From contig NZ_JVNU01000040.1 of the NCBI RefSeq assembly GCF_001071995.1, positions 1 through 40,934 of the forward strand: a stretch of 40,934 nucleotides of DNA. The letters are read 5' to 3'. Below are positions 33,545 through 40,934 of this stretch, in pieces (within the stretch, counting starts at the first letter, position 1; every line of letters starts with the position of its first letter). This DNA is from Streptococcus sp. 263_SSPC (GTDB lineage Bacteria; Bacillota; Bacilli; Lactobacillales; Aerococcaceae). The notes beneath the pieces are model-generated. The model was given only the letters and a program-made list of their open reading frames with translations. It was not told the origin of the DNA and searched no databases. The translations under genes and the position numbers were made by a program.

Positions 33545-33730
33545 GGATAAACAAAAAGAGCATCAGTTGATTGAAAGAATAGTGGGAAATCGTATTGAAA
33601 CGAATAAGAGGGAGTTAGGAATTGATTCCTTACTCCCTCTTTGAGGCTTCAAAGGTGAGTGACTACAGGCACGAGCCGGTACTCCACTATGACTCTTTCA
33701 ATCATCAAACTGATGCTCGAAGGTTTATCC
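33545..33730 (+). repeat. Structured hairpin element, copy I (after the M3 peptidase gene)
   Basis: The outer stem GGATAAAC/GTTTATCC, GAGCATCAG/CTGATGCTC, TTGAAAGA/TCTTTCAA, ATAGTGG/CCACTAT. The core has TTGAA-ACGAATA, hairpin AGAGGGAGT/ACTCCCTCT, TTGAGGC-TTCAA, then GGT-GA-GTG/CAC-GA-GCC with loop ACTACAGG. The GTG/CAC helix replaces GAG/CTC of other copies, a compensating change. Confidence 0.88.
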
Positions 33731-33770
33731 ATCCCATCGAAAGATGGATGAATCTGTCAGATATTCTGTT

Positions 33771-35510
33771 TTATTTTACCGGAGTTAAAGCAATGAACTG
33801 CTCGATGTTATCGGCAACTTGCGCGAGTGCTTTCTTCCAAAATGCGCTGTCCGTCACATCCACGCCCAACACCTTCGCAGTATCTTCCGCAGAAGTCACT
33901 GTTGTCGCACGCAATAACTCTTGATATTTCTCAACGAATCCTTCAGGTTGCTCTTGATAGATGGCATATAAACCTTTAGAGAACAATCCTCCGAATGCGT
34001 ATGGGAAGTTGTAGAAGCTTAAGCCGCTGCTGTAGTAGTGCGGTTTGCAAGCCCACATATATGGATGCATTGCGTCAGGATCTAATCCGTCGCCGTATGC
34101 TTCTTTTTGCGCATCCAACATTAATTGTTCTAAATCTTTCGAGAACATGAAGCTCTTTTCACGGTTTTCGAATACTGCTGATTCGAATAAGTAACGTGAG
34201 TAGATGTCCACGATGATTTGTGTTGTATCTTGTAATTGTGATTCGAGTAAGGCTACTTTTTCAGCATCGCTTGCTTCGCTAATCACTGTGTTCATCACGA
34301 TATTTTCGTTGAAAGTTGACGCCGTTTCCGCAACAGGCATTGAGTACTCTTGGTTTAATACACGGTGGTTTTCGATATGTAAACCGTGGTACGCATGTCC
34401 TAATTCGTGCGCAATTGTTACAACGTCGCTTAATGAACCAGAGAAGTTTGTTAAGATACGTGATTGTTTGATGAATGGTAGGTTGCTACAGAACGCGCCC
34501 CCCACTTTTCCTTTACGTGGTAAGAAGTCGATGTAGTTGTTTTCGTAAGCTTCTTTTGTCATATCTGCTAAATCTTGTGAGAAGCCTTTGAAGTTTTCTA
34601 ATAAGAATTCTTTAGACTCTTCGATTGTGAAACGACGTGAGCTTTCTCCGATTGGTGCAAATAAGTCGTAGAATGGTAATCCATTTTCATGACCTAAGAG
34701 GGAAGCTTTATGTTTCAAGTAAGCGCGGAATTGTGGTAAATATTCGCGAATCGCTTCAAGAAGGGCATCCAATGTTTGACGAGACATACGAGACGCTTCT
34801 AATGTTTGTGCTAGTGGTGATTCGAAACCACGTAAGCTTGTTTCTGTAAGCACTTGTTGTTTAATATTGTTTAAGGCAAATGCGATTGGTTCTTTAATCG
34901 TATCGTACATCTTCAATTCTGTTTCGTACGCTTCTTTACGAACCGCTGCATCCGCATCATACGCCATATTACGAATTTCGCTAAGCGTTACTTTTTCGCC
35001 TTTAAATTCGCCTTCAACGCCTGAAGTCATCGCTTCGAAGAGTTGTTCCCAACCGTCTCCACCGCTGATAGAGAATTTCGCAATCACATCTTCTAATTCA
35101 TCGGATAATAGATGTTTGTATTGTTGTTTTGCTTCTGCAAAGTAGAATTCGTAGTCTTTTAGATTTTCGTCGGAAGTGATATCTGTTTCCACGCTTCCGA
35201 TAAATTTGTAGACTTTTGTATACGCACTGTTTAACGCAGCATACGCATTACCGAATAAAGTACGGTATTTATTCGCTGTTTCGTCTGTTGTGTTCGCAGT
35301 TAATGTTAAATTAATGTAGTTTCCAAGACGGCTGCTTAAGACGCTAAACTCTTCTAGCGCTGCGATTGCCGCTTTGATAGATTCTAAGTTATCTTCGAGC
35401 GTTAAGCCATTGAATACCTCTCTAAAGTTTGAAAAACGTTCAAAGTCACGTTGAAACTCTTCACTTTCAAATGAAGGGTAAATTTCTTTTAATGACCATT
35501 CTGTTGACAT
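33771..35510 (-). CDS. M3-family oligoendopeptidase (PepF-like)
   Basis: The 579-residue cytosolic zinc peptidase cuts short peptides. It has the zinc motif in TIAHELGHAYHG at about 365-372 and the third ligand region with FNENIVMN; then DALQKEAYGDGLDPD-type and PHYYSSGLSFYNFPYAFGGLF near the end, typical for the oligoendopeptidase F/M3B branch. The N-terminal helical half carries the oligopeptidase F domain (about 110-180). Start after AAGGGGG. With pepC it serves peptide use. PepF proper is one of several paralogous lineages, so I give no symbol. Confidence 0.93.
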   Translation of the reverse strand: MSTEWSLKEIYPSFESEEFQRDFERFSNFREVFNGLTLEDNLESIKAAIAALEEFSVLSSRLGNYINLTLTANTTDETANKYRTLFGNAYAALNSAYTKVYKFIGSVETDITSDENLKDYEFYFAEAKQQYKHLLSDELEDVIAKFSISGGDGWEQLFEAMTSGVEGEFKGEKVTLSEIRNMAYDADAAVRKEAYETELKMYDTIKEPIAFALNNIKQQVLTETSLRGFESPLAQTLEASRMSRQTLDALLEAIREYLPQFRAYLKHKASLLGHENGLPFYDLFAPIGESSRRFTIEESKEFLLENFKGFSQDLADMTKEAYENNYIDFLPRKGKVGGAFCSNLPFIKQSRILTNFSGSLSDVVTIAHELGHAYHGLHIENHRVLNQEYSMPVAETASTFNENIVMNTVISEASDAEKVALLESQLQDTTQIIVDIYSRYLFESAVFENREKSFMFSKDLEQLMLDAQKEAYGDGLDPDAMHPYMWACKPHYYSSGLSFYNFPYAFGGLFSKGLYAIYQEQPEGFVEKYQELLRATTVTSAEDTAKVLGVDVTDSAFWKKALAQVADNIEQFIALTPVK

Positions 35511-35578
35511 TTCGTATCCCCCTTATATTGACTATATGTCCTATTCTACCGAATTTCTTTATAAATAGATAGTTTGAA

Positions 35579-36334
35579 TTACTTTTTACGTTCACGAATA
35601 AACCACCATAAACATATAATGGATATTACTGAGATAAAGTTTGTTTCGCTTATACCTTGACCTATAAAAAAATCATAAATTGTTTTAAAACCAGTGACTA
35701 ATGTTAAAATAATAGGAAACCAGATAGGATCAATGTTTTCTAAAAATTGTTTGAATTTATCCAATCCTTTTAAATTTTTATTGGTATCTTTAAGATGACT
35801 ACTGTTTATATTTTCTGTGTTATTATCTTCATATTTTTCGAAATCAAACTCCGAATACTTATACTTAATTTTTTCAAATTCTTCCTTTGCCAACTCAAAA
35901 GACTCTTTTATAAAATGCTGTTCCTCAATTCTTTTATTATTGAAAAAATTACCAATAAATTTTTCATTAACTTCCCAATTATACTTTAAAACGCATCTAA
36001 TAAAGATTCTTATAATTTCTTGAAGCTCCTTATCTAAATCCAATTTATCATCTTTGCCTACCCATGTTTCTTCATTAATTCTTATAAAGTCGCAAAAATC
36101 AATCATAAGATTAGTCATCCATTTAAAAGAATATTTTCCAGGGCTGTTATTTTTTTTGTAACGAAGAGCAGTTCTAAGTAATTGAATCTCTTGCATAGAT
36201 ATTTCCTCGGCCCCCGCTGCATTAAATAATGTTTTTCTCCATTCTGATTCTAAATCTAATGAACGTCTATATGCTGTTGTTAAGGCTAAATATGCTACTA
36301 AGGCCCCGATTAGAGCTGAAATAATTTCACTCAT
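35579..36334 (-). CDS. AT-rich orphan membrane protein, unknown function
   Basis: The 251-residue protein has one N-terminal hydrophobic helix (about 4-22), a long charged cytosolic region (about 25-200, rich in K, E, N and with a DFCDFIRINEETW stretch), then two C-terminal hydrophobic segments (about 203-220 and 231-246). No family recognised. The coding sequence is far richer in A and T than its neighbours, which suggests recent transfer; membrane-anchored proteins of this form are often found among phage-defence or toxin genes, but nothing here proves it. AAAGGGGG precedes the ATG. Confidence 0.65.
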   Translation of the reverse strand: MSEIISALIGALVAYLALTTAYRRSLDLESEWRKTLFNAAGAEEISMQEIQLLRTALRYKKNNSPGKYSFKWMTNLMIDFCDFIRINEETWVGKDDKLDLDKELQEIIRIFIRCVLKYNWEVNEKFIGNFFNNKRIEEQHFIKESFELAKEEFEKIKYKYSEFDFEKYEDNNTENINSSHLKDTNKNLKGLDKFKQFLENIDPIWFPIILTLVTGFKTIYDFFIGQGISETNFISVISIICLWWFIRERKK

Positions 36335-36487
36335 GTATATCCCCCTTTAATTTGCTTACAAGTACAATATTATCACGTTTTTTCTCTCAAGAATATCCTA
36401 TTTCCAAGAATTCATTTAATTAACTTTCATCCTAGTTGTCAAACGTGTATACTTAAGAGGCAAACACTTTTCAAAAAAGGAGTTCTT

Positions 36488-37345
36488 ATGAAAAAGACTT
36501 GGAAAGAATTGTTCCCGGATGCTCTTCTTGGAGAAAACGGTCAAAACACGGTTCCTGTAACGCTGAACGGCGAAGTGATTTATCTCTTAGAATCGAGCTT
36601 AACTGAGCGCGAACAATTCCTCATCGAAACCTTAAATACACAACCGACAAAATCTTCAATCCCAACGCATCCTTGGCTAGCGTACTTAGAAGGAAAAGGG
36701 GCATTGCCAACTTCAACTGCGTATATCCAATGCGTCCACTTGGCGGTATTTCCTAAGCAAGAAGGCGTCTTTCAAGAAAAAGACTGGTTGGAGTTCGTCG
36801 AGAACTTAACGGTTGGGACCCTTGCCGTCTTCAAAAACTTCCGCCATCATTACACGCTAGTCGTGAACCCAGAAGTCGCTCCTTCGCTAGCAAGCACGCT
36901 CTTTGAAGTGCAATCCGCCATTGAAGATGACTTTGCAGTGGAATTACAACTCTTTATCGGAAACCGCTGGGCAACGTCAAGCCCTGTGCCTCTTCTCTAT
37001 CAAGCCGAAAAAGCGCTCTTCGTAGAATACTTAATGCATTCGCACAAGCGCTCGAGTTTGGAATTTGCGCCAGTGATGTTATGGGCGATTGCCAACGCTT
37101 TGGTCGATATCGCACCGATTGCTGACGAGTTGATTCTCTTATTAAGCGAAGATGACGTAAAAGAACTGATTGAAGCTCTCTGGGACGCTCATGGAAATGT
37201 CTCAAAGGCCAGCCAAAAACTCTTCTTACACCGCAACACCTTACAGTATCGAATTGACCGTTTCGCAGAACAAACAGGGCTAAACGTCAAAGACATGAAT
37301 GACCTTACGCTTGGCCACCTACTCTTACAAAAACAAAGTTATTAA
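36488..37345 (+). CDS. PucR-type helix-turn-helix regulator
   Basis: The 285-residue protein ends with a PucR C-terminal helix-turn-helix (about 225-285): LIEALWDAHGNVSKASQKLF, LHRNTLQYRIDRFAEQTGLN and LGHLLLQK. The N-terminal ~200 residues have no clear sensory family. Related proteins in lactic acid bacteria are poorly studied. It is divergent from the AT-rich gene and convergent with clpC. AAAAGGAG lies at good distance. The regulated genes are unknown. Confidence 0.85.
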   Translation: MKKTWKELFPDALLGENGQNTVPVTLNGEVIYLLESSLTEREQFLIETLNTQPTKSSIPTHPWLAYLEGKGALPTSTAYIQCVHLAVFPKQEGVFQEKDWLEFVENLTVGTLAVFKNFRHHYTLVVNPEVAPSLASTLFEVQSAIEDDFAVELQLFIGNRWATSSPVPLLYQAEKALFVEYLMHSHKRSSLEFAPVMLWAIANALVDIAPIADELILLLSEDDVKELIEALWDAHGNVSKASQKLFLHRNTLQYRIDRFAEQTGLNVKDMNDLTLGHLLLQKQSY

Positions 37346-37384
37346 AAAATAGCCACTTCTATTCAGTTAGAAGTGGCTATTTTC
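37345..37384. terminator. Bidirectional terminator between the PucR-type gene and clpC
   Basis: AAAATAGCCACTTCT and AGAAGTGGCTATTTT form a symmetric hairpin with T runs on both strands, between convergent genes. Confidence 0.92.
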
Positions 37385-37394
37385 GTTATGATTT

Positions 37395-39872
37395 TTATGC
37401 TTTAACGGCTTCTTTTTTAGGAGCGACTTTTGTTTCTTTAATTGTCACTTTTCCTTTCTGAGAACCGATTGTCACTTTTTGACCGAAGCGAATTTCTCCA
37501 CTGAGGAGTGCTTCACTAAGCGGGTCTTCGATTTTCTTTTGAATCGCGCGACGAATTGGACGCGCCCCGTATTCTGGGTCGAATCCTTCTTCTGCGATCA
37601 GGTCGATAACTCCTGAAGTGAATTTCAATTCGATATTGAGTTCTGCCAGACGAGTCTTAATGTCTTTTGTCATCAATTGAACGATTTGACGTAATTCAGG
37701 TTTCGTCAATTTATGGAAGACGATAATCTCATCGATTCGGTTCAATAGCTCAGGACGGAACGCATTCTTCAACTCTTCGCGGATGCGTTTTTCCATTGCC
37801 GTATGGTCATGTTGTACGGTTTTTGCACCGAATCCCACCGCTTTTTCATCTCGAAGAGCCGTTGCCCCAAGGTTTGATGTCATGATAAGAATCGTATTTC
37901 TGAAGTCGACTTTACGTCCTTTTGAATCCGTTAGATGGCCATCGTCTAAGACTTGCAACAGAATGTTAAATACATCTGGATGGGCTTTTTCGATTTCATC
38001 TAACAGAATCACAGAGTAAGGCTTGTTACGAATCTTCTCCGTTAATTGTCCGCCTTCATCGAATCCAACGTATCCTGGAGGTGAACCGACTAAACGGCTA
38101 ACCGCGTGTTTCTCCATGTATTCAGACATATCGATACGAATGAGAGCGTCTTGGTCGCCAAACATCGCTTCCGCTAATGTTTTCGCTAACTCTGTCTTCC
38201 CAACTCCAGTAGGTCCAAGGAATAAGAATGAACCGATTGGACGTTTTGGATCTTTCAATCCGCTACGAGCACGACGAATCGAACGAGCAACCGCTGAGAC
38301 GGCTTCTTCTTGTCCAATCACGCGTTGGTGCAATTCTTTTTCAAGATGAACGAGACGTTCGCTTTCTTTTTTCTCCATTTGTTTTAATGGAATTCCAGTC
38401 CATTGTGATACCACTTCTGCGATATCTTCGTCCGTGATAGCTGCGACGAATTCTTTTTTCGCTTCGACTTCTACTTTTTTGCCTAGTTTTTCAAGCTTGT
38501 CGCGTTTGGCTTGTTCTTTTTTGCGTAAACGAGCTGCTTCTTCGAATTTTTGCTCACGAATCGCTACGTCTTTCTTCACTGCAAGTTCTGCCACTTCTAC
38601 TTCGAGTTTTTGAAGCGGAGAGTGTTTACCACTGCGGTCTAGACGGGCTTTTGCAGCTGTTTCGTCCATCAAGTCGATCGCTTTATCTGGTAATTTACGA
38701 GACGTAATATAACGAACCGATAATTGAACGGCTGCTTCAATCGCTGCGTCTGTGATTTCCACACGGTGATGGTCTTCATAACGTTTGCGAAGTCCTTTTA
38801 AGATTTCAACCGTATCGTCTGCGCTAGGTTCGTTTACATGAACAGAGGCAAAACGACGTTCTAAGGCTGCATCTTTTTCGATATATTTTTGATATTCATC
38901 AAGCGTAGTCGCCCCGATAACTTGGATTTCACCACGAGCAAGCGCTGGTTTTAAGATATTTGAAGCGTCGATAGAGCCTTCTGCCCCACCTGCACCGATA
39001 AGGGTATGCAACTCATCGATAAAGAGAATCACATCTTGTTCACGGTATACTTCATCCAAGATTTTCTTCATGCGCTCCTCGAACTCACCACGGTATTTTG
39101 TTCCCGCAACAACCGCACCCATATCTAACATCATCAAACGTTTTTCGGCGATTTCTTCTGGAACTTCTCCGCTCACCATACGTTGTGCTAAGCCTTCAAC
39201 AATGGCTGTCTTCCCAACACCTGGTTCCCCAACGAGGACAGGATTATTTTTCGTACGACGGCTGATGATTTGGATAATACGGCGCACTTCGTCTTCACGA
39301 CCAACAACTGGGTCGATTTTGCCTTCACGTGCTAATTCAGTTAAGTCACGCGCTAAGCTATTTAATGTAGGAGTTCCTTCTTGGGAAGCCTCTTGGCGTG
39401 CTTTTCTCTTAGAACCTGCAGCGTTTGAAGGTTGAATTCCGATTTTGCCGTAGATTTCTTTCATCAACTCTTGAGGGTCGATTTGGTTATCACGAAGAAT
39501 CTTCGTTGCTAATACTTCTTCACGTAATAATGCTAATAGTAAGTGCTCTGTTCCGACTTGTGGTACTTCGAGGCGTTTTGCTTCATCAGTAGCCGATAGA
39601 ATCACTTTCTTCGCTCTTGGTGAATAAGGCATTAAGTACGGATCCATTTGCTTACGGTTTGAGCCGTATCCTGTGAGTGACTCGATTTCAGAACGAACGA
39701 TTTCCGCAGTTAAGCCTGCAGCACGAAGCACATTTCCCGCGATGCCTTCTTGTTCAAGGATTAATCCTAATAGTAAGTGTTCTGTTCCCACGGCTTGGTG
39801 TTTGAACAGGATGGCTTCTCTTGCGGCTAAGACCATCGCACTCTTTGCTTTTGGTGTAAAAATTTCACTCAT
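37395..39872 (-). CDS. clpC: ATP-dependent protease ATPase subunit ClpC
   Basis: ClpC unfolds proteins for ClpP and is part of heat-shock and quality control. The 825-residue protein has the double Clp N domain (about 1-145), first AAA module (GEPGVGKTA near 213), a UVR-containing middle region (about 415-455; [16 protein letters not shown]), second AAA module ([10 protein letters not shown] near 551) and the ClpP-docking loop KAVGFGAKT. All motifs are intact. It follows ctsR by 19 bases with no mcsA/mcsB between, as in streptococci and other Lactobacillales. Confidence 0.97.
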   Translation of the reverse strand: MSEIFTPKAKSAMVLAAREAILFKHQAVGTEHLLLGLILEQEGIAGNVLRAAGLTAEIVRSEIESLTGYGSNRKQMDPYLMPYSPRAKKVILSATDEAKRLEVPQVGTEHLLLALLREEVLATKILRDNQIDPQELMKEIYGKIGIQPSNAAGSKRKARQEASQEGTPTLNSLARDLTELAREGKIDPVVGREDEVRRIIQIISRRTKNNPVLVGEPGVGKTAIVEGLAQRMVSGEVPEEIAEKRLMMLDMGAVVAGTKYRGEFEERMKKILDEVYREQDVILFIDELHTLIGAGGAEGSIDASNILKPALARGEIQVIGATTLDEYQKYIEKDAALERRFASVHVNEPSADDTVEILKGLRKRYEDHHRVEITDAAIEAAVQLSVRYITSRKLPDKAIDLMDETAAKARLDRSGKHSPLQKLEVEVAELAVKKDVAIREQKFEEAARLRKKEQAKRDKLEKLGKKVEVEAKKEFVAAITDEDIAEVVSQWTGIPLKQMEKKESERLVHLEKELHQRVIGQEEAVSAVARSIRRARSGLKDPKRPIGSFLFLGPTGVGKTELAKTLAEAMFGDQDALIRIDMSEYMEKHAVSRLVGSPPGYVGFDEGGQLTEKIRNKPYSVILLDEIEKAHPDVFNILLQVLDDGHLTDSKGRKVDFRNTILIMTSNLGATALRDEKAVGFGAKTVQHDHTAMEKRIREELKNAFRPELLNRIDEIIVFHKLTKPELRQIVQLMTKDIKTRLAELNIELKFTSGVIDLIAEEGFDPEYGARPIRRAIQKKIEDPLSEALLSGEIRFGQKVTIGSQKGKVTIKETKVAPKKEAVKA

Positions 39873-39891
39873 GCGTTTATTCCTTTCTTCT

Positions 39892-40359
39892 TTAACGGTA
39901 TTTCAAATTGTCGATTAATTTCTTCATCATATTACTGCGAACTTCTGCAGCATTCTTCACGTTTGAAGGGAATGTATCCTTCTCCATCATGAGTGACATC
40001 ATTTGTGCCTCACGTTTCGTGATCAGCTTATTTTCATATAAGTTTTGTAATAAATGATTGCCTTCGCGCTCTGAAAGTTCTTCTGGAACAAGATCTCCTA
40101 AAGCATTTAAGACATCCATCTCGTCCACGAGATTTACTTTCATAATGCGGATATAACCACCGCCACCACGTTTACTTTCAACGACATAACCTTGTTGAAT
40201 CGTAAAGCGGGTATTAATCACGTAATTAATTTGGGAAGGAACACAATTGAATTGGTCTGCAATCTCACTGCGTCTGATTTCAACTGTTTCATTCTTATGC
40301 AGTACATTCTTCAAGTAACTTTCAATCAAATCCGACATATTTTGATTTTGATTTTGCAT
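39892..40359 (-). CDS. ctsR: CtsR-family heat-shock repressor
   Basis: CtsR represses clp genes at normal temperature. The 155-residue protein has the winged helix with [20 protein letters not shown] and the glycine-rich wing [11 protein letters not shown] that senses temperature, then a C-terminal four-helix part ([22 protein letters not shown]) that in Bacillus responds to McsB. The N terminus has three CAAAAT hexamers (MQNQNQN before MSDLIE), absent from the typical start and prone to length change. The ATG at 40359 is seven bases after AGGAGG. A CtsR box overlaps the promoter. Confidence 0.96.
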   Translation of the reverse strand: MQNQNQNMSDLIESYLKNVLHKNETVEIRRSEIADQFNCVPSQINYVINTRFTIQQGYVVESKRGGGGYIRIMKVNLVDEMDVLNALGDLVPEELSEREGNHLLQNLYENKLITKREAQMMSLMMEKDTFPSNVKNAAEVRSNMMKKLIDNLKYR

Positions 40360-40377
40360 CCATCTTCCTCCTTTTAC

Positions 40378-40426
40378 CTTGACTATATTTGACTTTAATT
40401 ATACAAAAGAAACTTTCTTTTGCCAA
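40378..40426 (-). promoter_or_regulatory. ctsR-clpC promoter with CtsR operator
   Basis: Minus strand: -35 TTGGCA (40426-40421), 17-base spacer, -10 TATAAT (40403-40398), then AGTCAAA-TAT-AGTCAAG (40394-40378), matching the CtsR heptad repeat RGTCAAA-NAN-RGTCAAA with one mismatch. The operon is thus autoregulated. Confidence 0.9.
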
Positions 40427-40445
40427 TCATCTTGCATTTTTTGGT

Positions 40446-40477
40446 AAAAAAAGAAGCTAGACACAATGTCTAGCTTC
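40446..40477 (-). terminator. Terminator of the tRNA cluster
   Basis: GAAGCTAGACA and TGTCTAGCTTC with a short loop, then seven T on the minus strand. Confidence 0.93.
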
Positions 40478-40493
40478 CTCATTTGTTTACGTA

Positions 40494-40567
40494 TCGGGAA
40501 TACAGGATTCGAACCTACGACCCCTTGGTCCCAAACCAAGTGCTCTACCAAGCTGAGCTAATTCCCG
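40494..40567 (-). tRNA. tRNA-Pro (UGG)
   Basis: Acceptor CGGGAAT/ATTCCCG, D arm TAGCTCAGCTTGGTAGAGCA, anticodon loop TTTGGGA in the stem CTTGG/CCAAG, T arm GTAGGTTCGAATCCTGT region. CCA is not encoded. Last gene of the cluster before the terminator. Confidence 0.97.
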
Positions 40568-40571
40568 AGTA

Positions 40572-40645
40572 TGCACCCAACAGGAGTCGAACCTGTAACC
40601 GCTTGATTCGTAGTCAAGTACTCTATCCAATTGAGCTATGGGTGC
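40572..40645 (-). tRNA. tRNA-Arg (ACG)
   Basis: Acceptor GCACCCA/TGGGTGC, anticodon stem CTTGA/TCAAG with loop CTACGAA, T arm ACAGGTTCGACTCCTGT. The A at the wobble position is expected to become inosine. No CCA encoded. Confidence 0.97.
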
Positions 40646-40663
40646 AATTTATATTCAATTAAA

Positions 40664-40749
40664 TGCCGAGGGCCGGGGTCGAACCGGCACGGTCATCACT
40701 GACCGCAGGATTTTAAGTCCTGTGCGTCTGCCAATTCCGCCACCCCGGC
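40664..40749 (-). tRNA. tRNA-Leu (UAA)
   Basis: Acceptor GCCGGGG/CCTCGGC, anticodon stem CAGGA/TCCTG with loop CTTAAAA, long variable arm CGGTCAGTGATGACCG, T arm GCCGGTTCGACCCCGGC. The long arm fits class II. Confidence 0.97.
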
Positions 40750-40774
40750 ATGGGCTATGGTTTTACATTGGCTA

Positions 40775-40846
40775 AGCGGAAGACGGGGTTCGAACCCGCG
40801 ACCCCCACCTTGGCAAGGTGGTGTTCTACCACTGAACTACTTCCGC
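40775..40846 (-). tRNA. tRNA-Gly (GCC)
   Basis: Acceptor GCGGAAG/CTTCCGC with T as discriminator, anticodon stem CCACC/GGTGG region with loop TTGCCAA, T arm CGGGTTCGAACCCCG. No CCA encoded. Confidence 0.97.
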
Positions 40847-40859
40847 AATTTGATTTAAA

Positions 40860-40932
40860 TGCCGGCTAAAGGACTTGAACCCTCGACCCTCTGATTACAA
40901 ATCAGATGCTCTACCAACTGAGCTAAGCCGGC
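40860..40932 (-). tRNA. tRNA-Thr (UGU)
   Basis: Acceptor GCCGGCT/AGCCGGC, anticodon stem TCTGA/TCAGA with loop TTTGTAA, T arm GAGGGTTCAAGTCCTTT. It is the first tRNA seen; more may lie beyond the right edge, since such arrays often follow rRNA genes. Confidence 0.97.
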
Positions 40933-40934
40933 TA

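Noticed and set aside
6446-33730. Hairpin elements taken as T-box leaders, group II intron pieces or tRNA-like genes because of GGTTCGAGCC-like strings
   Set aside because: There is no T-box AGGGTGG motif and no aminoacyl-tRNA synthetase gene next to them, no domain V signature, and no cloverleaf; they lie mainly after genes.
37395-40359. Missing mcsA/mcsB as a deletion
   Set aside because: ctsR-clpC without these genes is usual in many Lactobacillales and the gap of 19 bases is clean.

Overview
The window reads as chromosome from a low-GC Gram-positive of the order Lactobacillales. Indicators are a ctsR-clpC pair without mcsA/mcsB, an L27 with the cleavable N-terminal extension next to its protease gene prp, the fakA-recG-plsX and rsgA-rpe-thiN orders, ytxK-ackA, strong AGGAGG ribosome binding sites, and tRNA genes without encoded CCA. 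A Carnobacteriaceae or Aerococcaceae member such as an oral Granulicatella would fit; the genus is an inference. Nearly all genes lie on the minus strand.

Layout: 1-383 is the end of an IS3-type element. 409-1329 holds three small membrane-protein genes. 1471-3140 is an aminotransferase with an Lrp-type regulator. 3294-9486 is plsX, recG, fakA and an Asp23-family gene (phospholipid precursor synthesis and DNA repair), split by about 1 kb of repeats. rpmB stands alone at 9734. A TetR regulator and an HXXEE membrane protein diverge at 10675-11901. thiN, rpe and rsgA follow. A cadCA heavy-metal efflux operon (14428-16918) sits between two miniature derivatives of the IS at the left edge. A secreted GH87-like beta-helix glycosidase, a DUF1310 protein, ackA and ytxK follow, then the rplU-prp-rpmA ribosomal operon behind an L21-type leader. 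A RelBE-type toxin-antitoxin pair comes next, then a damage-inducible mutagenesis cassette (LexA-like repressor, Y-family polymerase, YolD-like protein). cdd, a MacB-like ABC transporter, pepC, a small membrane protein, an M3 oligopeptidase, an AT-rich orphan membrane protein and a PucR-type regulator lead to clpC-ctsR. Five tRNA genes end the window.

The most unusual content is a family of long hairpin elements in gene-free stretches: eight copies with a core and one without. Each core has two hairpin branches with conserved loop bases. The helices have different sequences in different copies but keep pairing, which points to selection on RNA (or cruciform) structure. At six loci (fakA, rpmB, ackA, rpmA, pepC and the M3 peptidase) the outer arm continues into the neighbouring gene: a degraded inverted copy of that gene's 3' end lies on the far side of the element. 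At pepC this happened twice in tandem, and at recG the gene's 5' leader is copied instead. I recognise no known family. The pattern suggests fold-back copying around a structured core, or hairpin terminator elements that grow by inverted duplication.
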